Source: Smittia aterrima (Eukaryota > Arthropoda > Insecta > Diptera > Chironomidae). From it: a stretch of 64,000 bases of DNA. The notes beneath the pieces are model-generated. The model made no database searches, was not told the DNA's origin, and worked only from the letters and a program-made list of their open reading frames with translations. The stretch covers positions 11,170,243 to 11,234,242 of the forward strand of contig CP093829.1 in assembly GCA_033063855.1 (NCBI GenBank), read 5' to 3'. Position numbers and translations under genes: made by a program. This document shows positions 25,501 through 36,400 of this stretch, piece by piece. The stretch's first letter is position 1. Every line of letters begins with the position of its first letter.

Positions 25501-28500
25501 CGATTTTATGTTGATAACTAAAAATATGCATGATGCAGCATCTCTGATGCGATGAGCGTTCCTTTCTTTTTCCGATGACTCGGTAAATTGGCTGGCTGAT
25601 TTAATGATCGAAACGAGAAATGTTCGGATTTACTTTTAATCCTTCGATAGATAGCAGTATCCTCATTCAATTGGGAAGAGAAGAATATTTATTTAGGATC
25701 ACGTTTTTTATATCCTGAAATATGAACGCACACCTTCAAATTAGCTTCGATTATTCAAGACCTAAAGCAATAAATAAAAGTTCAGCATAAGCCAAAGGTT
25801 AAACGCGTTGCTTTAGAAATAAGAATTCTGGAATCGAAATGTTTTAATCGATTATCTGTGTGAGAGAGAGAAAGTCCCAAGTTGATTTGAAGGATAGAAA
25901 CTCATAAAGTTAGATCCCATTTTAAATCAAATTAAAATCTTCTTCATGCTTCTATTTGTTGATAAGTTTTGGTCTCATTTGTGTTCACGAAATCTTCCCA
26001 ACTTTAAGTAAACTGAATGTTCATTTTGATTGGAGACTCTCGAGAGAATGGTCTGATAAAACGAGACGAGACATGAAAGCTTGTTTGGAGTTTCCTCTCG
26101 AGGAAGCTCTCTTCTGTCCATCTAAGATCCTTTTCCGATCAAGATACTTTGAAACAAACTTTTTCTTTTTTTCCTCGGAAGAACGTTCAACTTTTCAATT
26201 AATTCGATAACCCTTTTTACTTTATACACTTCTCGTTGCGCTTGACGTTTCACCTTTTTCCAATTTGACTTCGAAGTCCGACTTCTCTTCAATTCTAACG
26301 AATCTTCATGTTAATTATTTTTTGTAGCCACGAACAAGTTTTCGATTTCCAACTTGAGTCGTCCTCTAGATTTTACAGAAAATCAATTTTCAATTACAAT
26401 CTATTTCGAGCAAGTTGGAATAAAAAAAGTTCAGGATAATTAGCATAACAAACCCAATTTGAAACGTGGGAACAATACAAATGAACAACTTCGTGTTCGT
26501 CACAGAGCAATTTAAAGTTGAATTCGTCTGTGCCATGTTGATCTGAATTTCTTCCTCCCTAGCTCTCTCCTCTCTCACTCTGCCAGCATTAATCAAATAA
26601 AAAACATTGTAAAATGGCTCAAAAAATAAAATTCGTTCAACAAACACAAGAAAATCTTTAGAATAAATTAAAGCTTTAAATGAGCCACTTTTTGTCGGCA
26701 ACTTCTCTTCTCCTTTCTTCTGTCGCCTTATCTTAAACGCTCCTCGACAAAATGAAAGCTTTCAAGTCCACATTAATTTTCACGTCATTCTAGATTCCTT
26801 TTCATGTTGCTCCTCCACCCGTAAAATGGACTCGTAGGTTAGAGAATTTATAATGTTGCATAATTATTGGAACATGTAATTAAAACCTCTCAACTTTTCG
26901 TTATGAATTTAAATGCTCGGCTTATTCATCAAGCAAGAGAGTTGAATGAATTTTAAGTATACACGTCTATCTAATGTAAATTGAGATATAAGTGTTCGGC
27001 TTTTTTATGGGAATGTGTGCGATGGGTGCTCTCTGAACGCTTCCCTTCGATAAAACTCAATCGTAAAATTCAGTTTGTGGTGCTCAATGGAAGATTTTAT
27101 GCTTCTCGATCGTTTACAGTTCAAACATTCGGCATATTTAATTCTCGGAAAGAAGTAGTCGCCAAATAGTCTCAACATATTATGCTCTCTAGCTAAAGAA
27201 AGAAGAAAATCGATAGCAAGGTCCTTATGTATGCTTTAGAGATGAAACTTCTTTCGTTTCGTTTCTTTTCTCTCTGATTCTTGAACCGAGTCATGTGCAA
27301 AGAAGGCCGGGGAGAGAATTATGAATGGAAATTCAACGAAACGTGTGAAACACAAGAGGACGTGACTTTAACAGCTCAACTCGATTCTGCTTCTTGTGGC
27401 GTATTTTAATTGAATGAGGCTCTTTCTTCTTTGAGCTAGGAAAAGGTCAAATAATTGCTCATTTAAATTAAATGAATTTTAAAGGGGGTGGGATCTTCTT
27501 TTCAAAGCAATAAAAAATATATTAACAAAGTTTGTTATGATGATAAAGTTCGTTTAGAAACTTTTCTATAAACTGTAAGTCTTCGTTTCCTGTAAACTCC
27601 TTCGGCAAACTTCCGCATGATTGCAGTTTTATGTTTCATGCTGCACGAAACGAACTCCGCTTTTTTGATTTTATTACACGAAATCTTATTTTCTTTAAGT
27701 ACAAACTTAGATTTTGTTTGCTTTGAAAGACTTAGATTTTCACAAATGATAAACTCACAAACTAATTTAATGTAAACTCTTCATACGTATAAAACTTTCA
27801 TTCCCGTTTTTAAATTGATTTAGAAAAATGGAGGAAACAGATTAAATTAAGCGAGTTGAATTTTCCATTAAACTCTCATGCATTTTAAGCTCGGAGAAGC
27901 GAGAAAACTTTTCCAAATATTCAATTCAAAAAACTGGTTTCATTTGAATTTTAAAATTTTAATGAAAGCTTTTTAATATTTTCCAAAGTTGAGCGTGAAC
28001 TTCTCGTGTTTCATAAATTTTTGAGGAAAACAGAGAACGAAAGATTTTTATGTGTTTTCTGGTTGAGTTTTGATGGTGCTCCGAGGATATTGCTCAATCT
28101 TTTTTATGCAAAGCACACAAATATAAGTTATGGGGCCAAGTTTGTTACTCCAGCTCTTATCAAAGATGGAAGAGGGAATTTATAAATTTGCTTTGATGCA
28201 GAACTTATATTTTGCGATTTGTGCAATATTTTACTCCGAAAAGAAACACATTGCGCTCGAGCTGAATATTTTTCATTTTCACGAATGCTTAAGAGTGTCG
28301 TGTGAAGACAATGAAGAATTTATTGATTTGATGCTCTCGAAAATTATTGCCACATTCATGACAAAACTCCAGGGAGCGAATTTATTGTTTTCGCTTCAAC
28401 CAGAGCTGCTCAAACTGTTTTTGTTTGCGTAAACAATCAAGATAATTCGATTTATTGTTGAGTTAATTGAAATGATTAATTAAACTGCAACTGTATTGGG

Positions 28501-28900
28501 TTATTTCAATGAGGACTGCTGTAGTCCGACTGCACAAACGTTTCACGAGTTTTTTTGGAATAAGGTAAAATACAAACTTTTTGCCGTTCAAATCAAGAAA
28601 TCGATTTCAAATACAAAAGTTTAGATTTAATCATCCCGATTCCTCGAGTTTTTAAAGTTATTCACACTTTTCGAATAAATTTAAATTCGTTTAGAAGCTC
28701 TGACTTCAATAAAAAAAAAGAATTCAAATATCAATCTTGATGACGACACATGAAAACTCTCTGCACACACATGCGAGAAATGCGAGAAGACAGAGTTTCC
28801 ACGTTTAATGTTATTTTTAACCATTCGTTTCTTATTTATAAGAGCGTCAATGTGTTTGAAAAAAAAAGTTGATAAAACAAATAATCTAATCTGCATGATG
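16501..28900. other. Non-coding stretch between receptor and stomatin genes
   Basis: I find no exon set here with a recognisable protein product. The longest open frames (144 codons at 23934-24368, 132 codons at 19459-19857) are plus-strand, rich in Phe, Ser, Leu and Lys as expected from AT-rich DNA, and show no domain. The region is upstream of both neighbouring genes, so it is a likely place for their enhancers. That is inference from position only. Confidence 0.55.
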
Positions 28901-29027
28901 ATATACCTTACAACTCGCGTTTATTTTCAGTCAGTGTTTGGATGATATGGTAAGAAGTTCAGTCCGTTCCGTTTGTTTATCGTGTAAAAGGGATTAAAGG
29001 CTTCATCAAGAAATAAACTTTAAAGTA

Positions 29028-32000
29028 ATGGCAACGATTCAGATGACAGAAGTGCCCAGGAATAACAATAACAGTCTTCCTCCAGGTGTGGTCACGTGTA
29101 AGATTCTAATATAAATTACTCGGATCGGTTATCATTGTTTACGTCATGCTGTCACCATTATTGGCCAATAATATTAATGCACTCGGAAACGAAAACTAAT
29201 ATAAGAAACACTTGAAGTTGTTTTGGTTTCGTCTGCTTGTGTTTACTGATAAGATAACGATAAAACAATTGCAAAATATGAAAGTAATCATGAAACAACT
29301 CTCTCTCTCTCACTCTTCAACATTAAGCTGCTTTATTGCCGATTAAATATTCATTTTCCCGCCGTTGCTGACCCGTCGCTTCCAAAGAGCTCGAAATTTA
29401 TTATCATGCAACCCACGCGGGATTTTTAAACTCATTAGTGTTCATTAGTTTGTTCTAGTCTGTTTTGATTTTGTTTCATTCTCTCGTTTTCTCGGAGGGA
29501 AAACTTTCTTTCTTGAGTTATTGCAAACACCTGAACGAGATTAATTAGTTGGAATTTCTTAGCCTAGACCCGTTTCTTTCTTTATTAGATAGCAATGAAG
29601 CAATAGCAGGAGAAGAGGAGAAGATTTTTTATCGTCTTCATGAGAAAACCTTACAGGTGTGAACTTGTCTTAAACATGAACGCAACTGGAGATTTTTTCC
29701 AGTTCAATTACAGCCGTTTACTTAAGATTCAAGTCAGGCGTGCCAACTACAAAATATTTTTGTAAACGAGAGAGGAGTCGGGAAAAATTGTTTACAATTG
29801 CAAATCTTCACACAAAAGGGTTCCGATTTATCCATTTACACAATATTTTGAATCAACGTTATTGAGTTTCCAACTATTACGTTGAAAGCAGATGTTTTCA
29901 TGAGAAGAGAATTGGGAAGAAAATATTTACTCCAACAGAGATCTGAAGAAAAAAAGTTTTCCTTTAAAAATATCTAAATGCACATCTGACTCCAAAAGAG
30001 AGTTTCTGCTCCCTCACGAAAGATCGCGTTTGCTTTTTTCTTTCTTAAAGTTGTTCTTAAATTAGTCAGTTTGAGGAATAATTATGAACAAGATGTGCTA
30101 GAAGATTGCGCGCTGAAGTTTTCTTTTATTTTTCGTCTTGATAGTTTTAATGAAGAAAAGCAATTAATTTTGTGAGAGAAAGAAAATGTCAACTCATACT
30201 GTTCGTATCGAGGACCCTCATATCCACATCCCCATGGTTCCGAGTGTAATCATAAGTACGTTAATAGCTGGTAACACTTACTTATGCATAGGAGGGAGCG
30301 TGAAAGATTGATGAGTGATTGCTCTATGGTGATTAATGAATGTGCATACACGACGAACAAGATTATAAAAAATTTATATTAGAAACACTTTAGATTTTAA
30401 TGAATAATCAAGGCCGCCACCTTCCTCTTACTCTTTCCCCGTTTGACTGAGAAGACGATGAGATTGTTTACGGCACAATAATCCAATTTAAGAGCTCGGA
30501 TACTGCGAGTTCTGAGCGTTTGATGTGATTAAAAATCTGCTGCCTCATAAATCGCGTTTTTCATATTTTTTGTCACGTGCGTAAATATTTTCTGTTTTTA
30601 TTTATTCGCTCACATGTTTCTTTTCATTCTTATGCCTCTGCAAAATGTCTGACAAAATGAAATTCGAGCGATGTTCCACGTGCAACGATATCGTTCGAAA
30701 TTTATTTCCTCGTGTGCTCCACAATATTTAATTTCTCTAACAGAATCAAATTAAAAAGTTTTTTTCTTCCTCGTTCTGAGTTCACAAATTTCTTGTTCAC
30801 TCTTTGCTCGGTTCGGATAAATGTTCAAACGAGAGAGAGCAGGCATGTTCAGCGCCAGAGAATTTCCGTTCAAAAAATATTAGAGATAAATGATCACATA
30901 TGAATTTATCGGCATGCGAGTAACAGGATACAGCTATAGAGATGTAAATAAAACTTTTCGACGCTTGCCTGCAATCGAAATTTATTTATTAACTCGCCTT
31001 TTGTGAGATTCTTGTATAAGTTTAATTATGAAATATTTTACAAGGTTTATTCACTCTCCGAGTTTCGAGATTTGTTTATACATTTAATTCTTAATTTACA
31101 GTTGTTTAAATACTGTACAGGCAGAGCCATATGTATTTTCATTGGAAATCAATTGACTTCGACTAATTTGCTTGCGGTTTGTTGGAAGCCCTGAATGACA
31201 GAGCATGTGGTTCTGCAATATTCTCTACAATCACTATCACTGTGATCATTCAAACATTACAAAGCTCTTGCAACCTCAAATTTTCCAGACAGATATTTGT
31301 CTTTTTGTAATTTTGAGATTAAACAAAAACTTTTCACATGAGCTCGTAAGTCCCGATCGAGAAGTTGCAGGATTAGTTAGTCAATTGAATTTTCTGTTGA
31401 ATGGAGTTTGATTGTTCCACAACTGATTCGTGTGGATGCGACTGTGTAGCTGTGTTGCGTAAGTTAATTGCGTCCGCTTCCGTGACAAACCACATGTGCT
31501 GCATGAAAGTTAATTGAACTTTAATTGCATCGACAAATTGATACAGATTCATTACTTTTTTCCTCCCCCATTAAAGCGGAAGGGCAGCGAGGCGGCTTCA
31601 TTGAAGTAGCAGCAACTGTTGGATCCATTATTTTGATGGTTCTGACATTTCCAATCTCGATTTTCATCTGCTTCAAAGGTATGATAACAAAAAGTTTTCC
31701 ACGAAAATGTTGAAGTACGTACAAACAATGTTAACATTTCAGTCGTTCAAGAGTATGAGAGAGCCGTCATATTTCGCATGGGTGAGAGATATTTCACTGT
31801 TTTTCTTTTCTTAATATTTAATTGAATGTCTTCACTCCGTCACTCTACAAAACCTTTCAGGTAGACTTAGATCAGGTGGAGCGAGAGGTAAAATATTTGT
31901 CTCGCGTTTGTTAACATCTGAAATTACATAAAGAATATTAATCTTCTAGGTCCCGGAGTGTTTTTTGTATTACCCTGCGTCGACAACTATTGTAAAGTAG

Positions 32001-33206
32001 ACTTGAGAACTGTTTGTAAGTGGTGAAGGCTTTAAAGAGATTGCAATTAACTCTTAATGAGAATGAACTTTTTGTGTTTCAGCTTTTGATGTTCCACCAC
32101 AGGAAGTGCTTACGAAAGATTCAGTTACAGTCTCGGTAGACGCTGTAGTTTACTATCGTGTAAGTTTACCTTGAATATAAGGTTTAAAGTTCAAACAAAC
32201 GGAAAACTGCAATTAGTACGGTTGTTGAGCAATTCATTTCAAAATGGAACGAAGAAGCTTTACACTCCTTTATCTCTCTCTCTCTTATTCTTACAGATAA
32301 GTGATCCTTTGAAAGCAGTTGTTCAAGTCGCAAACTATTCACACTCAACACGTTTGTTGGCAGCAACAACTTTAAGAAATGTTTTGGGAACAAGAAATTT
32401 ATCCGAGTTGCTGATTGAACGTGAAGCAATATCACATACGATGGTAGGAGAATGAAAGTGCTTATCCAAGTCAAACGATGCTAAATTAAAATTCTTGTCT
32501 CGTCTTCTAATTTAGCAACTTTCGCTGGACGACGCTACGGATCCTTGGGGGGTTAAGGTGGAACGAGTTGAAATGTAACTAAATCTGAATTCCATTTTAC
32601 GAGTTCCTTGAATTAGTTTTCGCATGAAATACTCATTCCCCCCTCTCACCACCAGGAGAGATAAGATTGTTGTCTTGAGATTGTTTTCATGGAAAATAAA
32701 CTCGACTCGTTTTGACGCCACTTTTCCACGAAGAAAAATTGAGATTCTTTTAAAAGTTGAGAGAGTACAAATTAATCTTGTTTCGTTTCAACAGCAAAGA
32801 CGTGTCGCTTCCCACCCAGCTCCAGCGAGCCATGGCAACCGAAGCAGAAGCGGCTAGGTGAGTTTTCACACAACAAAAAATAAAAAAAGAATGGAACAAG
32901 ATCAACAACAAAACTCCATTAAAATTTGATTAACAGAGAGGCGAGGGCAAAGGTTATTGCTGCTGAGGGAGAAATGAAATCCGCAAGAGCTTTGAAAGAA
33001 GCAGCAGACACGATGTGCGAGAGTCCCGCTGCTTTGCAACTTAGATACCTCCAGGTGAGCATTCAAAGAAAAACCTTCCATGAATTTTAATACAATCCTC
33101 ATTCTCTCAGACCCTGAACTCCATCGCTGCAGAAAAGAACTCAACAATCATCTTCCCCCTGCCAATAGATTTGATCAGTCCATTGCTCAGTTTGATAAAG
33201 AAATGA
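29028..33206 (+). CDS. Stomatin (band 7 / SPFH) protein
   Basis: Eleven coding exons: 29028-29097, 31577-31678, 31743-31781, 31861-31887, 31950-32015, 32083-32159, 32297-32443, 32516-32574, 32795-32857, 32937-33054 and 33111-33206. Splices are GT-AG, phases agree throughout, and the sum is 288 codons including the stop (287 residues), the usual stomatin length. A short polar N terminus precedes a hydrophobic hairpin (31-56) with the central proline at 49. The SPFH domain follows with motifs such as VVQEYERAVIFRMG, GPGVFFVLPC and DPWGVKVERVEI. A helical part rich in Ala and Glu (QRAMATEAEAAREARAKV) comes next, then the C-terminal NSTIIFPLPIDL motif. Stomatins are membrane-hairpin scaffold proteins that oligomerise in cholesterol-rich patches and tune ion channels. 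The first exon is the least certain: another donor four codons earlier (GTGTGG after 29085) keeps the same phase, and an alternative first exon is listed separately. Confidence 0.93.
29136..29264 (+). promoter_or_regulatory. Candidate enhancer or internal promoter cluster
   Basis: Within about 130 bp lie a forkhead-type TGTTTAC (29136-29142) overlapping a CRE/bZIP-type TTACGTCA (29139-29146). A perfect 16-bp palindrome ATTATTGGCCAATAAT (29157-29172) carries CCAAT boxes on both strands, and TGATAAGATAACGATAA (29248-29264) has three GATA cores. The motifs are seen directly; their activity is inferred from location in the oversized first intron. Confidence 0.4.
30186..30255 (+). CDS. Candidate alternative first coding exon of the stomatin gene
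   Basis: An ATG with A at -3 opens a 70-nt frame (MSTHTVRIEDPHIHIPMVPS followed by VII) that ends phase 1 before GTACGT. The phase and length are the same as those of the upstream first exon at 29028-29097. Spliced to 31577 it keeps the stomatin frame and swaps only the cytosolic N terminus. Alternative N termini are common in insect stomatin-like genes. The base before the donor is A rather than G, so the site is not strong, and chance cannot be excluded. Confidence 0.4.
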
Positions 33207-33469
33207 TTGACGTGGTGTCGATAAGTAAATTGATATCACACGCGACGTACCTAAAACAAAAGCTTATGAGTTTCTCTTTCTTTTCTTTCATCGCTGAGCA
33301 GCTTGATTTTGTATTCACGGCAACCCCTGCAGTTCCTATAGAAACATCCACATCTCCTCCTTCTCTTTATCCTTCAATAAAAGTCTTCTCGCTTGCAAGC
33401 GAGAATCAAGAAAATAATCAAAATATTTCTGTAGCAGTTTTCCGATGTTAATGCAAGAGAAGTTTTAAT

Positions 33470-33475
33470 AATAAA
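33470..33475 (+). terminator. Poly(A) signal of the stomatin gene
   Basis: AATAAA lies 264 nt after the stomatin stop codon and runs into an A-rich tract. A second AATAAA at 33376-33381 is nearer the stop and may be used instead or as well. Confidence 0.5.
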
Positions 33476-33481
33476 AAAAAT

Positions 33482-36400
33482 TCAAAGCATATTGTGTCTG
33501 AGATGAAATCTTTTCGCCTCGAACAGTAAAATTTCGTTGTTCATCAGATTTTCTTTGTCTCGAGAACGAAGACCGGCAAATGTTAGAGGTAAAAACTCCC
33601 TTAATTGCGAAAGCTTTCGCTTCAATATTTCGAAGCTAAGCACATCACAGTTCAAGGTAAGATTAGTTTCCATAGCAGAGAATTCAACTCGTACAGTCGT
33701 CGTTTTTGTTTGAATGAATTTTTAATTTTTTTAATTTTAGCTTCTTGCTAATGTAATTGAACCCCCGTAATGCCGTCAACAAACGAACGAAAGCTTTGAG
33801 GCTTCAATTTCGCTCTTTCAAATGAAAATTGCCAAATGTTTAATCTCATTTCTATTGCAAATTTGATTGAATTATATGTGACATTTAAATCTGATTTTCT
33901 TTTAGATTAAAGTCTCGTTTGACGACGACGACATGTAGTTCACTGAGGGTGCTGAGAGGGAGGAGAACGAACATTCTAAAGATGAAGACCTTTGTCAACG
34001 ACAAAATATTTGAAAGATTTTGATACAAAGAATTACATGCTTTAACAAATATTTTCTGTGACTGAGACAAAATTGTAAACAGCAATGTTGAATAAATACG
34101 TTTTAAGTGCTCGAAATTTCGCAAATATTTCCGAGACAAACATTTACACATGTGACTTCAAAACGTGATGCTGGCCTGGCAAAATTTCAACAGAATTTTG
34201 ATTCTATTTTGCACATAAATTATCATTAGCTCTCGAGAGATGTGTGAGGCTTCTATCAAAAACACGTAACTTTAAACCGAAACATCGAAAACATTAATTA
34301 AAGAGCAGTCTCCTTCGTGTTTACTTTCTGCTCTGAAAATCTCTCTTGAAAGGGCTTGGAGCAACAAAACTGTAAACGAAGAATTTCCTCAAAATTTATG
34401 AACAATATTCCTAGCACATGAGCCGCCGCGTACGAAACATAAATTTATCTGTGACCCAATTTCCGGATGCTCGTGTACCTCAGACTGCTTTAACTTGTCG
34501 TGAGATAAAAGACTGTGCTTAGTCAAACTTTGTAATTAATTTAAATTATTTGCGGTTGTGAATCTATCAAACGAATCCGAAGAAAACCGGATCCTTGATG
34601 TTACATGACATGTAAATTGAATTGAGCAAGCAGCAACGTTTGTGCTCTCATGTACCGAACGAGGCCGACATTTATCACAAATTAAGTCATGTATTGTTCA
34701 ACAATCCGTTTGGTAATTTGTGAAAATTTTCACAGCACAGCAGATGGGAGAAGCTTTTGGCTTTTGGGTAAATATTTGTGAATTAATGATATTAACATGA
34801 AATTAAAACCAATTTTGCGGATTTGAGATCTACGGAATGCATAACAAATAAATTGCAGATCTCGTCGAGAATTTAGACTTTGCTGTACGGTTGTCCACAT
34901 TAAACATTCAGCAGCATTGCCAGAAGCAACCAAAGTCATTCGTTTACAAGTTCGAGTGGAATAAAATTCAATTTCCAGAGTATCGAGCGATATTTTTTTA
35001 TATTTTTTTGTATATTGCTGAATCCCCTCAGCGCGCTTTAAGACTTCTGACGGGAATAAATTGTTTTTCATGTGATAAATACATAATCAAAAACAAAAAA
35101 GAGCTAAAACTACTCAACTAAAAAGTGCTTCGTAATGAATCGCAAGGATTATTGGTTCACAGTGACTGGGCAAAATAAAGCCAAGCAAAATGAAATGAAG
35201 CAACGACGGGGATTGTTTCACTTTATATTGTTTTATTTCCTCGCTTTTGCTCTCTCTCTCTCTGCCATTTCTCGCCTTTACCCCTTGCAGAGTTGCTCTG
35301 ACCGCAACACATAGTTACCCTGGAATCATGATTTAGTTCGAAGAAATACCGTAATTAGTTTTTGCACTTCACTTCACTGTACGCTTTCCGTTTCTTCTTT
35401 CTACTGAGAGTTTTTTTTTTCAACTAATTAAAACAGCTGCAGTCATTAATTAAATTGAAATCCGAATAATATCAAGCGGGTGAAATGAAATGATGCATTT
35501 CTCTCCGAGGAGATTTTGAGCGTCTGAGACTAATGAATCCTCACGAGTTATTGGAAAATAAGCTGACGCAGCGGAAAGATAAACTTTTTCATCATTTTCT
35601 TTCCAACTCTCTCCGCGTAACTCTAGAGGATTGCAATTATTTGCAATCATTGAATGCTCATAATGCGATTTTAAGTTAAGCTCCATCATCGCAGTTTGCC
35701 AGCCGTGCACATATACCCAACCCAACCCACTCAATATATCAGATAATTTATATTTAATGGAGACTGCATCAGCGGATTGTAATTTAATGTCTATCAGTCT
35801 GACAGTTTTTATCACGGCGGATTAACGGAGCTTACATTTTGAGAGTTATTGACGGTTTCGTTTATCAACTACGTACACTACCTGAAAGAAGAAAAGAAGT
35901 ATCTGCAACTTTTGAACAAAATGTTCAATGACTTCTAAGAAGACAAATTTTAATAAAATAACTTTTAATGACGAGAGTTCTCTAGAGATCCATTACTTGT
36001 AGACATTGCCCATCAAACAATAAAAGCTATTTGGATGGTCATGCAACCCATCTCAAAAAGCAGATCAACAATCCTTCGAATGAATGCTGATTATGTTTTT
36101 GTTTGTCGAAACCATGATAACAATTCGATATTCGAGGAATAACATTCATTGCGTAGGAAGATTTGTGTGTTTGAAATTGAAATAGCTCATCCTGACATAA
36201 CATATTTTCAATAATTTAGCAGAACATTTAGTTCGATTCGATTTTCAGGGAATTCGATTTAGAAATTAGAAATAGCTAATAAAAGCATACAAGTCAATTA
36301 AATTTGAATTTTCTAAACCTCTTACCCAACTCGGAAAATCTATGTCAACATCATGGCAAAAGCATTTTCTCTTCTCTAGCCTTCGCTATCAACATCGAAT

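Larger units (their letters stand above)
29098..31576 (+). other. First intron of the stomatin gene
   Basis: At 2479 bp it is far longer than the other nine introns of this gene (56 to 220 bp). It begins GTAAGA and ends in a pyrimidine-rich tract followed by TTAAAG. Its first 170 bp hold a cluster of transcription-factor-like motifs, and it contains the candidate alternative first exon at 30186. Both suggest a second promoter, which is inference. Confidence 0.7.

Noticed and set aside
28130..28432. 100-codon open frame just upstream of the stomatin gene
   Set aside because: It looks mildly protein-like, but I could not match it to any family, and no splice signals tie it to the stomatin exons.
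33080..33451. 123-codon open frame on the plus strand
   Set aside because: It overlaps the last stomatin exon in a different frame, and the stomatin frame gives the family-conserved C terminus.
35450..35815. 121-codon minus-strand open frame
   Set aside because: No recognisable domain, splice context or neighbour; length is within chance for the amount of sequence examined.
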